From contig CALBTA010000081.1 in assembly GCA_937967755.1 (NCBI GenBank), positions 1-13,737 of the forward strand: DNA of 13,737 bases. The letters are read 5' to 3'. This DNA comes from an uncultured Planctomycetaceae bacterium. GTDB taxonomy: Bacteria > Planctomycetota > Planctomycetia > Pirellulales > Pirellulaceae. A program made the position numbers and the translations under genes. Shown piece after piece: positions 1-6,912 of the stretch; the stretch's first letter is position 1; every line of letters starts with the position of its first letter. The notes below the pieces were generated by a model. That model was not told the DNA's origin. It made no database searches and was given only the letters and a program-made list of their open reading frames with translations.

Positions 1-1396
1 CGGGATTGATGCCGACGGCGTGATAGATCGTCGCCAGCAGTTCGATGGGATGGACTGGTTTCTCCAGTGGGGCGCTGGCGGTCTTGTCGCTCTTGCCGTA
101 GACAACCCCGCGGCCGATGCCCGCGCCAGCGATGCATGCAGTGTAGCAGTAGGGCCAATGGTCGCGGCCATCTGCGCTGTTGCCGTTGCCGGATGTGGAG
201 ATGCCCCGTTGTGGGCTGCGGCCGAATTCGCCCACGGCGACGACCAACGTTTCATCCAGCAACCCGCGATCGTCGAGATCGGTCAGCAATCCCGACAGCG
301 CCGCGTCGAACATCGGGGCGCTTTGAATGCGCATCCGCTTGGGCAAGCCGTTGTGGTGATCCCAAGAGTGGTTGTCGCTGTTGGCGACCTTCGGCCAAAT
401 GACTTCGACCACCCGCGTGCCGGCTTCGACTAACCGGCGAGCCAACAGGCAAGATTGGCCGAACGTGTTCCGGCCGTATTTCGCCCGCAAGTCGTCGGAC
501 TCTTTTTCAATCGCGAAAGCATCCCGAGCCCGGCCGGATACCAGCAAGTCAAGCGCCGACTGGTAGTAGTGATCGAGTTGGTAACTCTCGGTCGCCTTGT
601 CGATCGTGGGCATGCCGTCGTTAATGATGTTTCGCAACCGTGCCCGCCGCGCCAAGCGTTGCTGCGTCACGTCCGCCGGCAGCCGCAGATCGTCGACGTT
701 GATCTTGTCCATCTTCTTCATGTCCAGATCATCGCCCGGCGGGTAGAGCGTGTACGGATCATGGGCGCGACCGAGGAACCCGGCGCTGCCCCCTTTGCCG
801 ACGACGCCGCTCTCTTGCAACGGGCGGGGCATCATGACGAACGGCAGCATCGGTTCGGAAAGCGGTTTCAGCCGCGAAATTTGCGAACCGAACGTCGGGA
901 AGTCTTTCGGCGAAGGCGGTTCCAACTGGCCCGAGGGACTGACCTTATCGGCGGTGTAGCCAGTGTGCATTTGGTAGATCGCCGCGGTGTGGTTGAACAA
1001 ACCGACCGGCGTGTAGCTCATCGAGCGAATCAGCGTGCACTTGTCGGTCACCTGGGCAAACTTCGGCATCGTGTTGCACAGGTCGATGCCCGGGGTGACC
1101 GACTTGATTCGCCTGAAGACGCTCTTCACGTTTTCGGGCACGTCGTCTTTAGGATCCCACAAATCCAAATGGCTCGGCCCGCCTTGCAGATAGAGCATGA
1201 TGACGCTCTTCGCCCGGCCGAAGCCCGGCCCGCCATAGTTGTCCGATTCATTCGCCTGCGCATCTTGCAAGCCCATCATCTGGCCAAGAGAAAGCCCCAG
1301 CAGCGACGATCCGCCGACGCGCAGCAGATCGCGCCGTGATATGCCCAGGTGAGGGTCGCACAGGTCTTTGCCGGGTTGGCCGGGGATTACTAGCAT
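1..1396 (-). CDS. DUF1501 domain protein with Tat-like signal (3' end outside window)
   Basis: This gene has no stop codon inside the window, so the C-terminus is missing; about 465 residues are visible and I expect only a few tens more. The N-terminus holds a twin-arginine-type signal at residues 20-27 (SRRDLLRVG) followed by a hydrophobic stretch (SSLLGLSLG), so the protein is probably exported folded by Tat. Family hallmarks follow: [19 protein letters not shown] near residue 65, [10 protein letters not shown], a [11 protein letters not shown] segment, and GEFGRSPQ then GRDHWPYC towards the C-terminus. These resemble the alkaline phosphatase/sulfatase fold to which DUF1501 belongs. The family is greatly expanded in Planctomycetes and often paired with DUF1549/DUF1553 cytochrome-like genes, which would lie beyond the left edge. 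The start ATG is supported by GGAG seven bases upstream. Its biochemical role is unknown. Confidence 0.93.
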   Translation of the reverse strand, partial: MLVIPGQPGKDLCDPHLGISRRDLLRVGGSSLLGLSLGQMMGLQDAQANESDNYGGPGFGRAKSVIMLYLQGGPSHLDLWDPKDDVPENVKSVFRRIKSVTPGIDLCNTMPKFAQVTDKCTLIRSMSYTPVGLFNHTAAIYQMHTGYTADKVSPSGQLEPPSPKDFPTFGSQISRLKPLSEPMLPFVMMPRPLQESGVVGKGGSAGFLGRAHDPYTLYPPGDDLDMKKMDKINVDDLRLPADVTQQRLARRARLRNIINDGMPTIDKATESYQLDHYYQSALDLLVSGRARDAFAIEKESDDLRAKYGRNTFGQSCLLARRLVEAGTRVVEVIWPKVANSDNHSWDHHNGLPKRMRIQSAPMFDAALSGLLTDLDDRGLLDETLVVAVGEFGRSPQRGISTSGNGNSADGRDHWPYCYTACIAGAGIGRGVVYGKSDKTASAPLEKPVHPIELLATIYHAVGINP

Positions 1397-1426
1397 GTTT
1401 GGCTCCGATAGCAGTGATGCCACTTC

Positions 1427-1456
1427 ATTATACGGCCGCCGCGGAAGAGGCGTCAA
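1427..1456 (-). promoter_or_regulatory. sigma70-type promoter of the DUF1501 gene
   Basis: On the minus strand a -35 box TTGACG (plus 1451-1456) is separated by 18 bases from a perfect -10 box TATAAT (plus 1427-1432). Transcription should begin near 1420, giving a leader of about 24 bases before the ATG at 1396. The match and the placement are both good; no experiment supports it. Confidence 0.7.
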
Positions 1457-1596
1457 CGAATTCCGCGAACGGGTAGAACGGCTGCGAAACTTGAACGCCG
1501 AGACGTATGCATCACCCGCATAATCGGTACCGAAGCGATGCGAGCGTGTAAGTGTGACCTTCCGCAGTTCGCCGCAGTCTTCTATAAGCCCCAAAA

Positions 1597-1619
1597 GTAG
1601 GACGGGTTTGTAACCCGTC
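1597..1619 (+). repeat. REP-like hairpin E (GTAG foot)
   Basis: GTAG (1597-1600) is followed directly by arms GACGGGTT / AACCCGTC around the loop TGT. It lies just upstream of the ribosome-binding site of the 1645 gene. The same stem with one compensatory base-pair change occurs inverted at 7072-7093 (element F). Confidence 0.75.
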
Positions 1620-1644
1620 CATCGAACAGCGAGAGGAGTTAGAA

Positions 1645-1980
1645 GTGACGTTTCAGCAATTAAAGCGTGCGCTAGTTGCATTCACATTGTTGTTTGCCAC
1701 CGGCTTGCCGAGCATCATGCCCTGCCTCGCCCAAGACAGCCCGCCCGGCGTGCGTGTTGCCGATCTGCAAGATCAATTGGAAAGCGGGCTGAAGGCGCGG
1801 CTGCCGGCTGAGTTTGAATTCATCGCGGTGGTGGTTCAAAGGGTCGAGGATCAGCAGTTCTCAACCGGGGAAGTGAAAAGCGTTTTTCAATGGGCGCGGC
1901 GAAAGAACAAGCGCGTTCCGTTTCCCTACTTTCAGCGTGCGATGCGAATCATCGCGGCGCAGAAGGACGTGGAGTTGTAA
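1645..1980 (+). CDS. small secreted conserved hypothetical protein
   Basis: The product is 111 residues. Residues 1-30 form a Sec signal peptide: KR near position 8, a hydrophobic core [17 protein letters not shown], and a likely cleavage after CLAQ. The mature part has an acidic/leucine segment ([17 protein letters not shown]), then [13 protein letters not shown] and a basic [20 protein letters not shown] motif. I recall this arrangement (residual EF-FI-VV, then F-WARRK-FQYFxRAL) from small planctomycete proteins of unknown function. The GTG start is chosen because GAGAGGAG lies at 1631-1638 with suitable spacing and the signal peptide begins there. A GTAG-footed hairpin ends 25 bases upstream. 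Function unknown; periplasmic or extracytoplasmic location is inferred. Confidence 0.75.
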   Translation: MTFQQLKRALVAFTLLFATGLPSIMPCLAQDSPPGVRVADLQDQLESGLKARLPAEFEFIAVVVQRVEDQQFSTGEVKSVFQWARRKNKRVPFPYFQRAMRIIAAQKDVEL

Positions 1981-2000
1981 GCGAATCGATGCTCCCACAT

Positions 2001-2048
2001 AATTCGTGCGAAGCGGCTGGGCCGCTGTTCTTTACTCTCGCACGAATT
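2001..2048. repeat. composite stem-loop: 11-bp inverted repeat enclosing a 6-bp hairpin
   Basis: AATTCGTGCGA (2001-2011) is perfectly complementary to TCGCACGAATT (2038-2048). Immediately inside the left arm is a second perfect hairpin, AGCGGC-TGG-GCCGCT (2012-2026), and the remaining 11 bases (2027-2037) are unpaired. It sits between two plus-strand genes and ends 7 bases before the ATG at 2056. There is no U-tract after it, so it is not a classical terminator. It could control translation of the next gene or be a processing or stability element. Confidence 0.7.
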
Positions 2049-2055
2049 GACGATT

Positions 2056-2226
2056 ATGAAAACAAAAGCGGAACTGCAACCGATCATCGACCAAATTGCC
2101 AGCGACGCCAGCCCCGTAGGGATGGATGCGGTTTATGTTCACGCGTTGATCTTGGACAAGTTGGAAGCGATTGAACGCCGGCTTGACGCGTTGGAATCGA
2201 CGGGCGGCGACGAAGCGAACGGTTGA
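2056..2226 (+). CDS. small hypothetical protein with short coiled coil
   Basis: The product is 56 residues, starting MKTKAELQPIIDQIASDAS and ending GGDEANG. The middle is hydrophobic (VGMDAVYVHALILDKL) and runs into a heptad-like helix (LDKLEAIERRLDALE), suggesting a small dimerising cytoplasmic protein. No clear Shine-Dalgarno is visible, and the large hairpin ending at 2048 occupies that position. The gene follows the secreted-protein gene by 75 bases on the same strand and stops 13 bases before the convergent end of the deoxyhypusine-synthase-like gene. Amino-acid composition and the coherent helix argue that it is real. I do not recognise a function. Confidence 0.5.
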   Translation: MKTKAELQPIIDQIASDASPVGMDAVYVHALILDKLEAIERRLDALESTGGDEANG

Positions 2227-2239
2227 ACCTGTCGCGTCG

Positions 2240-3358
2240 TCAATCCTCTAGCTGCTCAATCGCCGACTGCATCAGCAGCGGCCAGACGAGCGTGGCGTCG
2301 GCGTAAACTTCCGCGTAGCGGCCGCCCTCTGCCGGCGAGACGAACTTGCCCCAGCTCACCCCTTCGCTGTAAGTACATCCAGATAGCCCGCCCCAATGCA
2401 CCGGCTCGGGACAAATCCGCACGCCGTATTGAAAGCGGGGCGACTTGAGCTTCGTGCCGAGACGATCGTTTGTGATGTCAAAGTAGGGGCCGACTTGCTG
2501 TGCCCAATTCCGCGGAACGCCCCCGCCGATGGTGAAGATACCTAGCCGCCCGGCATCGCCGATGAAGCGGGCGTATTGTTGGAGGTCGAGAAACGGGTTG
2601 AACGGGGCGGCCGCTCGAAACAACTCGTCGGACGAGAGCGTCGCCGGGTCGATGCCTTGCTCCTTCAGCCTTTCGCCCATCGCCCAGGTCGAAACATCCA
2701 GGCCCAGTTCGCTGTCGGTAAACGCCGGGATGAACACGGGCACGCCTTGCTCGAACGCGCTGCGCAAAATGCCCGGCCCCTCATCCATCTCGGCCAGCCG
2801 CTGGCCCAAACAATGGCAGAGGCGAGCGCTCGACCAAACGCCATCGTCAGGCTGCTCAGTCGAAAGCACCCTGCGCACCAATCGCTCCACATCGTTGAGG
2901 TTTGCTTCCATCTCGAGCGTGTCGTAGATGCGGTTGTAGCCGCGCTCGAACAGCTCTTCATCGCTATGCCCTGGCGAGTAACGGTAATGGGTCAGCCCGA
3001 TCGACTCGGTCAGGCCGTGTGCGATCAGCGCCCCGGTTGCGACCACGGCCTGCACCATGCCGCGGTCGATCATCTCGCACATGATGCGGCCTTGCTTGGC
3101 GACCGTCATCGCGCCGGTCACTGTCATCACCACACGGCAGTCGGCGTCGCGGGTCATCGCCAGCAGAATTTCCAACGCCTCGCCCAACTGCCGCCCGGCG
3201 AAAGCGGTTCGCCCCATCGCTTGCACCAGGTCAGAGAAAGACTTGATCTCGCCCGGATCCAAACTGCGCAACGGCTCCAGGCCATCGCTACGCCCGTCGT
3301 GTAGTGATCGTGAAGTCACGCGTTGACACTCTCGCTTCGCGGAATGAATTGTGCCCAC
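2240..3358 (-). CDS. deoxyhypusine synthase family protein (possible homospermidine synthase)
   Basis: The product is 372 residues, close to the family's usual length. Recognisable motifs are GLEPLRSLDPGEIKSFSDL near 26-44, VTGAMTVAKQG at 80-90, ATGALIAHGL at 108-116, IGGGVPRNW at 277-285 and SEGVSWGK at 331-338. Lys338 aligns with the lysine of eukaryotic deoxyhypusine synthase that forms the covalent imine with the aminobutyl group of spermidine. The eukaryotic KHH after GGGVP is replaced by RNW. Because bacteria use EF-P and lack eIF5A, bacterial members are thought to act on polyamines, for example making homospermidine from spermidine and putrescine, NAD-dependent. The GTG start at 3358 is the longest possible; GTG 3319 is an alternative. 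Neither has a well-placed ribosome-binding site, because the best site belongs to an ATG in another frame (see 3288-3368). Confidence 0.88.
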   Translation of the reverse strand: MGTIHSAKRECQRVTSRSLHDGRSDGLEPLRSLDPGEIKSFSDLVQAMGRTAFAGRQLGEALEILLAMTRDADCRVVMTVTGAMTVAKQGRIMCEMIDRGMVQAVVATGALIAHGLTESIGLTHYRYSPGHSDEELFERGYNRIYDTLEMEANLNDVERLVRRVLSTEQPDDGVWSSARLCHCLGQRLAEMDEGPGILRSAFEQGVPVFIPAFTDSELGLDVSTWAMGERLKEQGIDPATLSSDELFRAAAPFNPFLDLQQYARFIGDAGRLGIFTIGGGVPRNWAQQVGPYFDITNDRLGTKLKSPRFQYGVRICPEPVHWGGLSGCTYSEGVSWGKFVSPAEGGRYAEVYADATLVWPLLMQSAIEQLED

Positions 3359-3368
3359 GGGACATCAT
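3288..3368 (-). other. overlapping upstream reading frame or frameshifted true start of the 2240-3358 gene
   Basis: On the minus strand AGGAG (plus 3375-3379) stands six bases before tandem ATG ATG codons (3368 and 3365). This is the best translation start in the neighbourhood, but it opens a 26-codon frame that ends at 3288, inside the deoxyhypusine-synthase-like gene and one frame away from it. The main frame has a TGA at 3367-3365, overlapping the two ATGs. It is either a leader peptide overlapping the real start, or the authentic N-terminus displaced by a one-base insertion or sequencing error. Confidence 0.5.
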
Positions 3369-3435
3369 AGTTTTCTCCTGCAAAGCAAGGTAGGACGGGC
3401 AGCTCTTCTCAATCGGGCAAGGGTATGAAAATATT

Positions 3436-3458
3436 GTAGTAGGCACGCTCCGCGTGCC
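3436..3458 (+). repeat. REP-like hairpin A (GTAG foot)
   Basis: GTAG (3436-3439), spacer TA, then arms GGCACGC / GCGTGCC around loop TCC. It pairs in inverted orientation with element B at 3494-3516, which has the same loop and outer stem and two compensatory base-pair changes. Confidence 0.8.
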
Positions 3459-3493
3459 GTAACTGTGCAACGATTCCGGGCATTTCGGCGGAC

Positions 3494-3516
3494 GGCACAG
3501 GGACTGTGCCTGCTAC
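3494..3516 (-). repeat. REP-like hairpin B (GTAG foot), inverted partner of A
   Basis: Read on the minus strand: GTAG (3516-3513), spacer CA, then arms GGCACAG / CTGTGCC around loop TCC. With element A it forms an 81-bp inverted doublet (3436-3516) with the GTAG feet outermost, like a BIME of enteric bacteria. Confidence 0.8.
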
Positions 3517-3537
3517 TTTGAATTTTCAAACACGATG

Positions 3538-3753
3538 TTAGGCGGCGATGAGTTCTTTGCGTAAACTTCTTGGCCGCACCCAACAGCCGCCCGCCAGTTC
3601 GGCTTGATGTTCGGCGAAGAGTTGGGCGATGTACGGGTCGGCTCCCAGCACCAGGTCGTCTTCGGTGTACGTGTCGGCAGTCGCGGCCGCGATGAGGATT
3701 TGTGCTCGGTCGATATTCAGTTGCGGGCGGCAGAAGTCGGCGGCAGCGATCAT
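3538..3753 (-). CDS. small hypothetical protein, 71 residues
   Basis: The frame starts at an ATG preceded on the minus strand by AAAGGGA with about seven bases of spacing, a plausible ribosome-binding site. The product begins MIAAADFCRPQLNIDRAQIL and continues with an acidic segment (YTEDDLVLGADPYIAQLF) and a basic tail (RPRSLRKELIAA). There is no signal peptide or membrane segment, so a small cytoplasmic protein is likely. It lies upstream of the deoxyhypusine-synthase-like gene on the same strand, separated by the REP doublet. I do not recognise the family. The 288 bases between this gene and the RraA-family gene (3754-4041) show no further gene or convincing terminator. Confidence 0.45.
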   Translation of the reverse strand: MIAAADFCRPQLNIDRAQILIAAATADTYTEDDLVLGADPYIAQLFAEHQAELAGGCWVRPRSLRKELIAA

Positions 3754-4041
3754 GGGAAGTCCCTTTCGGCAAGTGGATTAGATTCGGTCTTGGAGAAGCA
3801 TTTCAAACGCCGGCACGTTCGCAGCCGGCCGCTTGACTTGGATGCTTCACCCCTAATGCAACCGCAGTGCCAAAGCGGGGCCAGGCTGTTCGCCGCGAGC
3901 TTTGCTGCAAGGCATAATCCGTTGCTGTAAAACGACTTACGCGCTGGATTCTGTTCGTAATGTTTCGTTGACGCTGCTACGATTTTTTGCTGAGTTTGAC
4001 ATTATTACAAAACGGAGCGGACGACCTCTCGCTAGCCTTGC

Positions 4042-4767
4042 TCACGATTTTCTGCTCACGCGTTGCTTCAACTTTGCAACTTCGGCTTGAAACTGCTCGC
4101 GCCGCTTTTGGAACTCTGCTATCGACTTTTCGCCTTCGGCTTTGACGTAGTCCATGATGATGTTCTCCAGCGCCACGAACTCAGCCGCCACTTCTGCCAC
4201 TTCGATGGCGATGTCCGGCGGGATGTTCGTCACGCCGTTGGCGTCGCCGTGCAGCAGGTCGCCGGTGTTGATCATCAGCCCGCCGACGCGAACCGGCATG
4301 CCAATGTGCAGCACGTGGTTGTACCCATGCGAACAAATCGTACCGCCCGTGAAAACCGGGTAGTTCAACGCCTTCACCTGTTCCAGGTCTCGCCCGGCCC
4401 CGGAGGTGATCAACCCCGCCGAGCCGTACGCCTGATAGGTCGAACACATCACCTCGCCGAACGTCGCACCGACCGCCGGGTCGTCCACGTCCTGAAACAC
4501 CACAACCGCCGGCCCGGGTAGCGTCGCAAACAGTTCCAACTGCTGTTGCATGCCGCCATACCCGTCGCCGCCTTGGGGAGGAACGTCGCTGCGGAATTGT
4601 GCGGTGGCTGCGCAGCCGACCATCGGCGGGAGGTTGGGAAACGCTGAACGAATGCGCGCATCCATATACCCAACGTTTTGCGGACGCACCTCGAACAGTT
4701 CAATCACGTTGCAGATCGTGGGCGTGTCGACTTGTGCCAGTTTATCAAAGTCGATCAAAGAACTCAT
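4042..4767 (-). CDS. RraA / HMG-aldolase family protein
   Basis: The product is 241 residues, slightly longer than the roughly 160-230 usual for the family. It resembles the RraA-like fold (formerly annotated demethylmenaquinone methyltransferase) shared by the RNase E regulator RraA and class II pyruvate aldolases acting on 4-hydroxy-4-methyl-2-oxoglutarate-type substrates. Visible hallmarks: a glycine-rich segment at 100-104 (GATFG), the GxxRD motif at 123-127 (GAGRD, expected to bind substrate carboxylate and a divalent metal), MPVRVGGLMINTGD at 157-170 and GDANGV at 174-179. The C-terminus is a charged helix (residues 205-240) of coiled-coil character. The start lies only 37 bp after the glnA stop with no terminator between, so the two are probably co-transcribed. 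No clear Shine-Dalgarno is seen. The substrate cannot be told from sequence. Confidence 0.85.
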   Translation of the reverse strand: MSSLIDFDKLAQVDTPTICNVIELFEVRPQNVGYMDARIRSAFPNLPPMVGCAATAQFRSDVPPQGGDGYGGMQQQLELFATLPGPAVVVFQDVDDPAVGATFGEVMCSTYQAYGSAGLITSGAGRDLEQVKALNYPVFTGGTICSHGYNHVLHIGMPVRVGGLMINTGDLLHGDANGVTNIPPDIAIEVAEVAAEFVALENIIMDYVKAEGEKSIAEFQKRREQFQAEVAKLKQRVSRKS

Positions 4768-4804
4768 TCAACTATTACTGGTGCACGCTGAACGAAGAAA
4801 CGGC

Positions 4805-6232
4805 CTAGATATCGTAATACAAACAAAACTCATAAGGGTGCGGGCGGAGCCGGATTTGGTCGGCTTCGTTGGTTCGTTTGTACGCGATCCAAGTGTCGAT
4901 CACGTCTTGCGTGAAGACGTCGCCCATCAGCAAAAACTGGTGATCGGCGGCCAGCGCGTCGAGGGCTTCATCGAGCGAGCCAGGCGTCTTCGGCACGTCA
5001 GCGGCGATCTCTGGCGGCAAGTCGTAAATGTCTTTGTCGAGCGCCTCGCCAGGGTGCATCTTGTTGGTGATGCCATCGATGGCGGCCATCGTGATCGCGG
5101 CGAACGCCAGGTATGGATTGCAGCTGGGGTCGGGGCAGCGGAACTCGACACGCTTGGCCTTGGGGCTGGGGCTGTACATCGGAATCCGACAAGCGGCGCT
5201 GCGGTTGCTGCGCGAGTAAGCCAGGTTCACCGGCGCTTCATACCCAGGCACCAGGCGCTTGTAACTGTTCGTCGTCGGGTTGGTAAACGCCAGTATACTT
5301 CCGGCGTGCCGCAGCAACCCACCGATTGCGTGGAGTGCCATCTCGCTCAGCCCGGCGTATTCGTTGCCAGCAAACAACGGGGAACCCTCTTTCCACAAAG
5401 AAAGATGCGTATGCATGCCGCTGCCGTTATCGCCGACCATCGGCTTGGGCATGAACGTCGCGGTTTTGCCATGCTTGCGGGCGACGTTTTTCACAATGTA
5501 TTTGTAAATCAGCATGTCGTCGGCCATCTTCACCAACTCATCAAACCGCAGATCGATCTCAGCCTGCCCGGCGGTGGCGACCTCGTGGTGCTGGCACTCG
5601 ACTTTCAGCCCGCAATCGATCATCGTCTGCATCATCTCGTTGCGGATATCCATCAGGTGATCGGCCGGCGGCACGGGAAAATACCCTTCCTTATGCCGCA
5701 GCTTGTAACCCAGGTTCGGCCCCAGCCCGGCGGCGCGGGTATCGGTCCCGCGGTTCCACTGCCCTTCGATGCTGTCGATGTAATAGAACCCGGCGTCAGG
5801 GCGTTGGTCAAAACGGACATCGTCGAAGATAAAAAACTCAGCCTCCGGCCCGAAGTAAGCGGTATCGGCGATGCCAGTACTCTTCAGGAAATTAGCTGCC
5901 TTGCGGGCGACGTTCCGCGGGTCGCGCGAATAGTCTTCCCGCGTGACGGGGTCTTGGATGTTGCAGATCATCACCAGCGTCGCCAACTCGGTGAACGGGT
6001 CGATAAACGCGGTATCGGGCTGCGGCACGACCAGCATGTCGCTTTCGTTGATCGCCTGCCAACCGCGAATACTGCTGCCATCGAAGCCCAAGCCGTCTTC
6101 AAACGAATCCTCCGTCAACCCGCTGACGGGAATCGTAAAGTGCTGCCACAGTCCGGGAAAATCCATAAAGCGGAAATCGACCGCTTTGACATCCTTCTCA
6201 CGGCACATCGCCAGAATTTCTTTGGGGGTCAT
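4805..6232 (-). CDS. glnA: type I glutamine synthetase
   Basis: Catalyses ATP-dependent amidation of glutamate with ammonia; a cytoplasmic dodecamer. The product is 475 residues, typical for GSI. Motifs in order: [11 protein letters not shown] at 48-58, FGPEAEFF at 127-134 (metal-binding glutamates 130 and 132), NGSGMHTH at 269-276, the glutamate-binding loop [17 protein letters not shown] at 318-334, RSNRSA at 341-346 and [17 protein letters not shown] at 363-379. The adenylylation segment [10 protein letters not shown] is intact with Tyr403, which marks the GSI-beta type regulated by GlnE. The ATG is supported by TTAGGAG with seven-base spacing. A second, unrelated-family glutamine synthetase lies about 1 kb upstream on the same strand, and an RraA-family gene follows closely. 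The long leader contains repeats and candidate promoters. Confidence 0.97.
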   Translation of the reverse strand: MTPKEILAMCREKDVKAVDFRFMDFPGLWQHFTIPVSGLTEDSFEDGLGFDGSSIRGWQAINESDMLVVPQPDTAFIDPFTELATLVMICNIQDPVTREDYSRDPRNVARKAANFLKSTGIADTAYFGPEAEFFIFDDVRFDQRPDAGFYYIDSIEGQWNRGTDTRAAGLGPNLGYKLRHKEGYFPVPPADHLMDIRNEMMQTMIDCGLKVECQHHEVATAGQAEIDLRFDELVKMADDMLIYKYIVKNVARKHGKTATFMPKPMVGDNGSGMHTHLSLWKEGSPLFAGNEYAGLSEMALHAIGGLLRHAGSILAFTNPTTNSYKRLVPGYEAPVNLAYSRSNRSAACRIPMYSPSPKAKRVEFRCPDPSCNPYLAFAAITMAAIDGITNKMHPGEALDKDIYDLPPEIAADVPKTPGSLDEALDALAADHQFLLMGDVFTQDVIDTWIAYKRTNEADQIRLRPHPYEFCLYYDI

Positions 6233-6274
6233 GTTCTGCTCCTAAGTTGCGCAGCGCGCGTGTTGCGAACTTCC

Positions 6275-6301
6275 GTAGCGGCAAGCTGCCAGCTTGTCCG
6301 C
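6275..6301 (+). repeat. REP-like hairpin C (GTAG foot)
   Basis: GTAG (6275-6278), then CGG plus CAAGCTG, one-base loop C, CAGCTTG, bulged T and CCG. The inner stem is identical to element D at 6373-6397 in inverted orientation. Confidence 0.7.
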
Positions 6302-6372
6302 TGGATTGCTCGACTTCGGTTTTCGGTCGGTAGTTCGCCTGACCACCGTGTTTATAGTCACTCCGGTTTAGT

Positions 6373-6397
6373 TCACAAGCTGGCAGCTTGTGACTAC
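6373..6397 (-). repeat. REP-like hairpin D (GTAG foot), inverted partner of C
   Basis: Read on the minus strand: GTAG (6397-6394), then perfect 10-base arms TCACAAGCTG / CAGCTTGTGA around a single C. The outer three base pairs (TCA/TGA) differ from those of element C (CGG/CCG) in a compensatory way. Confidence 0.8.
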
Positions 6398-6412
6398 GTT
6401 GCGCAGGGCGCG

Positions 6413-6441
6413 TGTTGCGAAACCTCAGAGGTTTTGCAACA
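6413..6441. repeat. 14-bp near-perfect palindrome
   Basis: Arms 6413-6426 (TGTTGCGAAACCTC) and 6428-6441 (GAGGTTTTGCAACA) match at 13 of 14 positions, the exception being a G-T pair. The left arm starts inside the second 23-base direct repeat. A shorter relative, GCAACAC-AC-GTGTTGC, lies at 6494-6509. Confidence 0.75.
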
Positions 6442-6554
6442 GAAGTGTGTGTTTCAGGGTCCCGTTTTTCGTTGCAAAACCTAACCGTTTCGGGCAACAC
6501 ACGTGTTGCATAACTTCACGTCGTTCCAATGCTTCCCATGCGCTGGCCGCGATG

Positions 6555-6788
6555 CTACCGCATCGCCGGCGACGTTGTAACGTCGCGGCCATTCGGATGT
6601 ACCGGGATATGCGACCGACTGGTGCATTTGCGACGACCTCTCTCCAGGGCAGGTTTTCCTAACTCGGGAATATACAACGGTTTATGATTCATCCCCTCAC
6701 GATAATCACGGTCCGAATGTACCAAAACCGAACATTTCGGGGGTGGGTGGTACATATCGCCCTTGGTTGCTGAACAAAAGAATGCCAT
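6555..6788 (-). CDS. possible small leader ORF in the glnA leader, 77 residues
   Basis: An open frame begins with ATG about 30 bases downstream of the predicted transcription start near 6818, preceded only by a weak TAGG six bases before the ATG. The product starts MAFFCSATKGDMYHPPP and is basic, with no recognisable domain, and its 3' third runs through the palindrome at 6569-6586. The position is suggestive of a leader or small protein gene, but the composition is unconvincing and it may be chance. Confidence 0.2.
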   Translation of the reverse strand: MAFFCSATKGDMYHPPPKCSVLVHSDRDYREGMNHKPLYIPELGKPALERGRRKCTSRSHIPVHPNGRDVTTSPAMR

Positions 6789-6824
6789 CGCAGGCCTACC
6801 GCAGAAACGTATGTGCGTTAGTAC

Positions 6825-6852
6825 AGTATACAGATATTCCCCTGCCTGTCAA
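6825..6852 (-). promoter_or_regulatory. sigma70-type promoter facing glnA
   Basis: On the minus strand a perfect -35 box TTGACA (plus 6847-6852) is followed after 16 bases by the -10 box TATACT (plus 6825-6830). A start near 6818 would give glnA a leader of about 585 bases carrying most of the palindromes listed for this region. The motif TGTACC/GGTACA lies just upstream at 6859-6864. Confidence 0.6.
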
Positions 6853-6897
6853 CCCCCTGGTACACTTTTCTGGAAAGATTTTCGAGATTTTCTATAG

Positions 6898-6912
6898 GCG
6901 GGGTACGTGCCA
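6898..6912 (-). promoter_or_regulatory. degenerate sigma54-like site upstream of glnA
   Basis: The minus strand reads TGGCACG-TACC-CCGC. The -24 half is a perfect match to the RpoN consensus and the GG-to-GC spacing is exact, but the -12 half has CC in place of TT. An 8-bp inverted repeat (CAGTGCCG / CGGCACTG, 6924-6956) lies just upstream and could be an operator. Confidence 0.3.

Larger units (their letters stand above)
6247..6421. repeat. 23-base direct repeats flanking an inverted REP doublet
   Basis: A 23-base sequence beginning TTGCGCAG and ending GTGTTGCGAA occurs at 6247-6269 and again in the same orientation at 6399-6421, with a single C/G difference. Between the copies lie the inverted hairpins C (6275) and D (6397). 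The first copy ends near the ribosome-binding site of glnA. It may be a duplicated target, or a separate repeat family bracketing the doublet. Confidence 0.75.

Noticed and set aside
20..1339. Long plus-strand frames in 20-1339
   Set aside because: They are antisense shadows of the DUF1501 gene, whose own frame has family motifs, a signal peptide, ribosome-binding site and promoter.
3389..3420. GTAGGACGGGC segment resembling REP-like element E
   Set aside because: It has the GTAG foot and a similar left arm, but no complementary right arm, so it is at most a decayed copy.
4550..6484. 644-codon plus-strand frame across glnA
   Set aside because: It is antisense to glnA; the translation is histidine/arginine/valine-rich with no domain.
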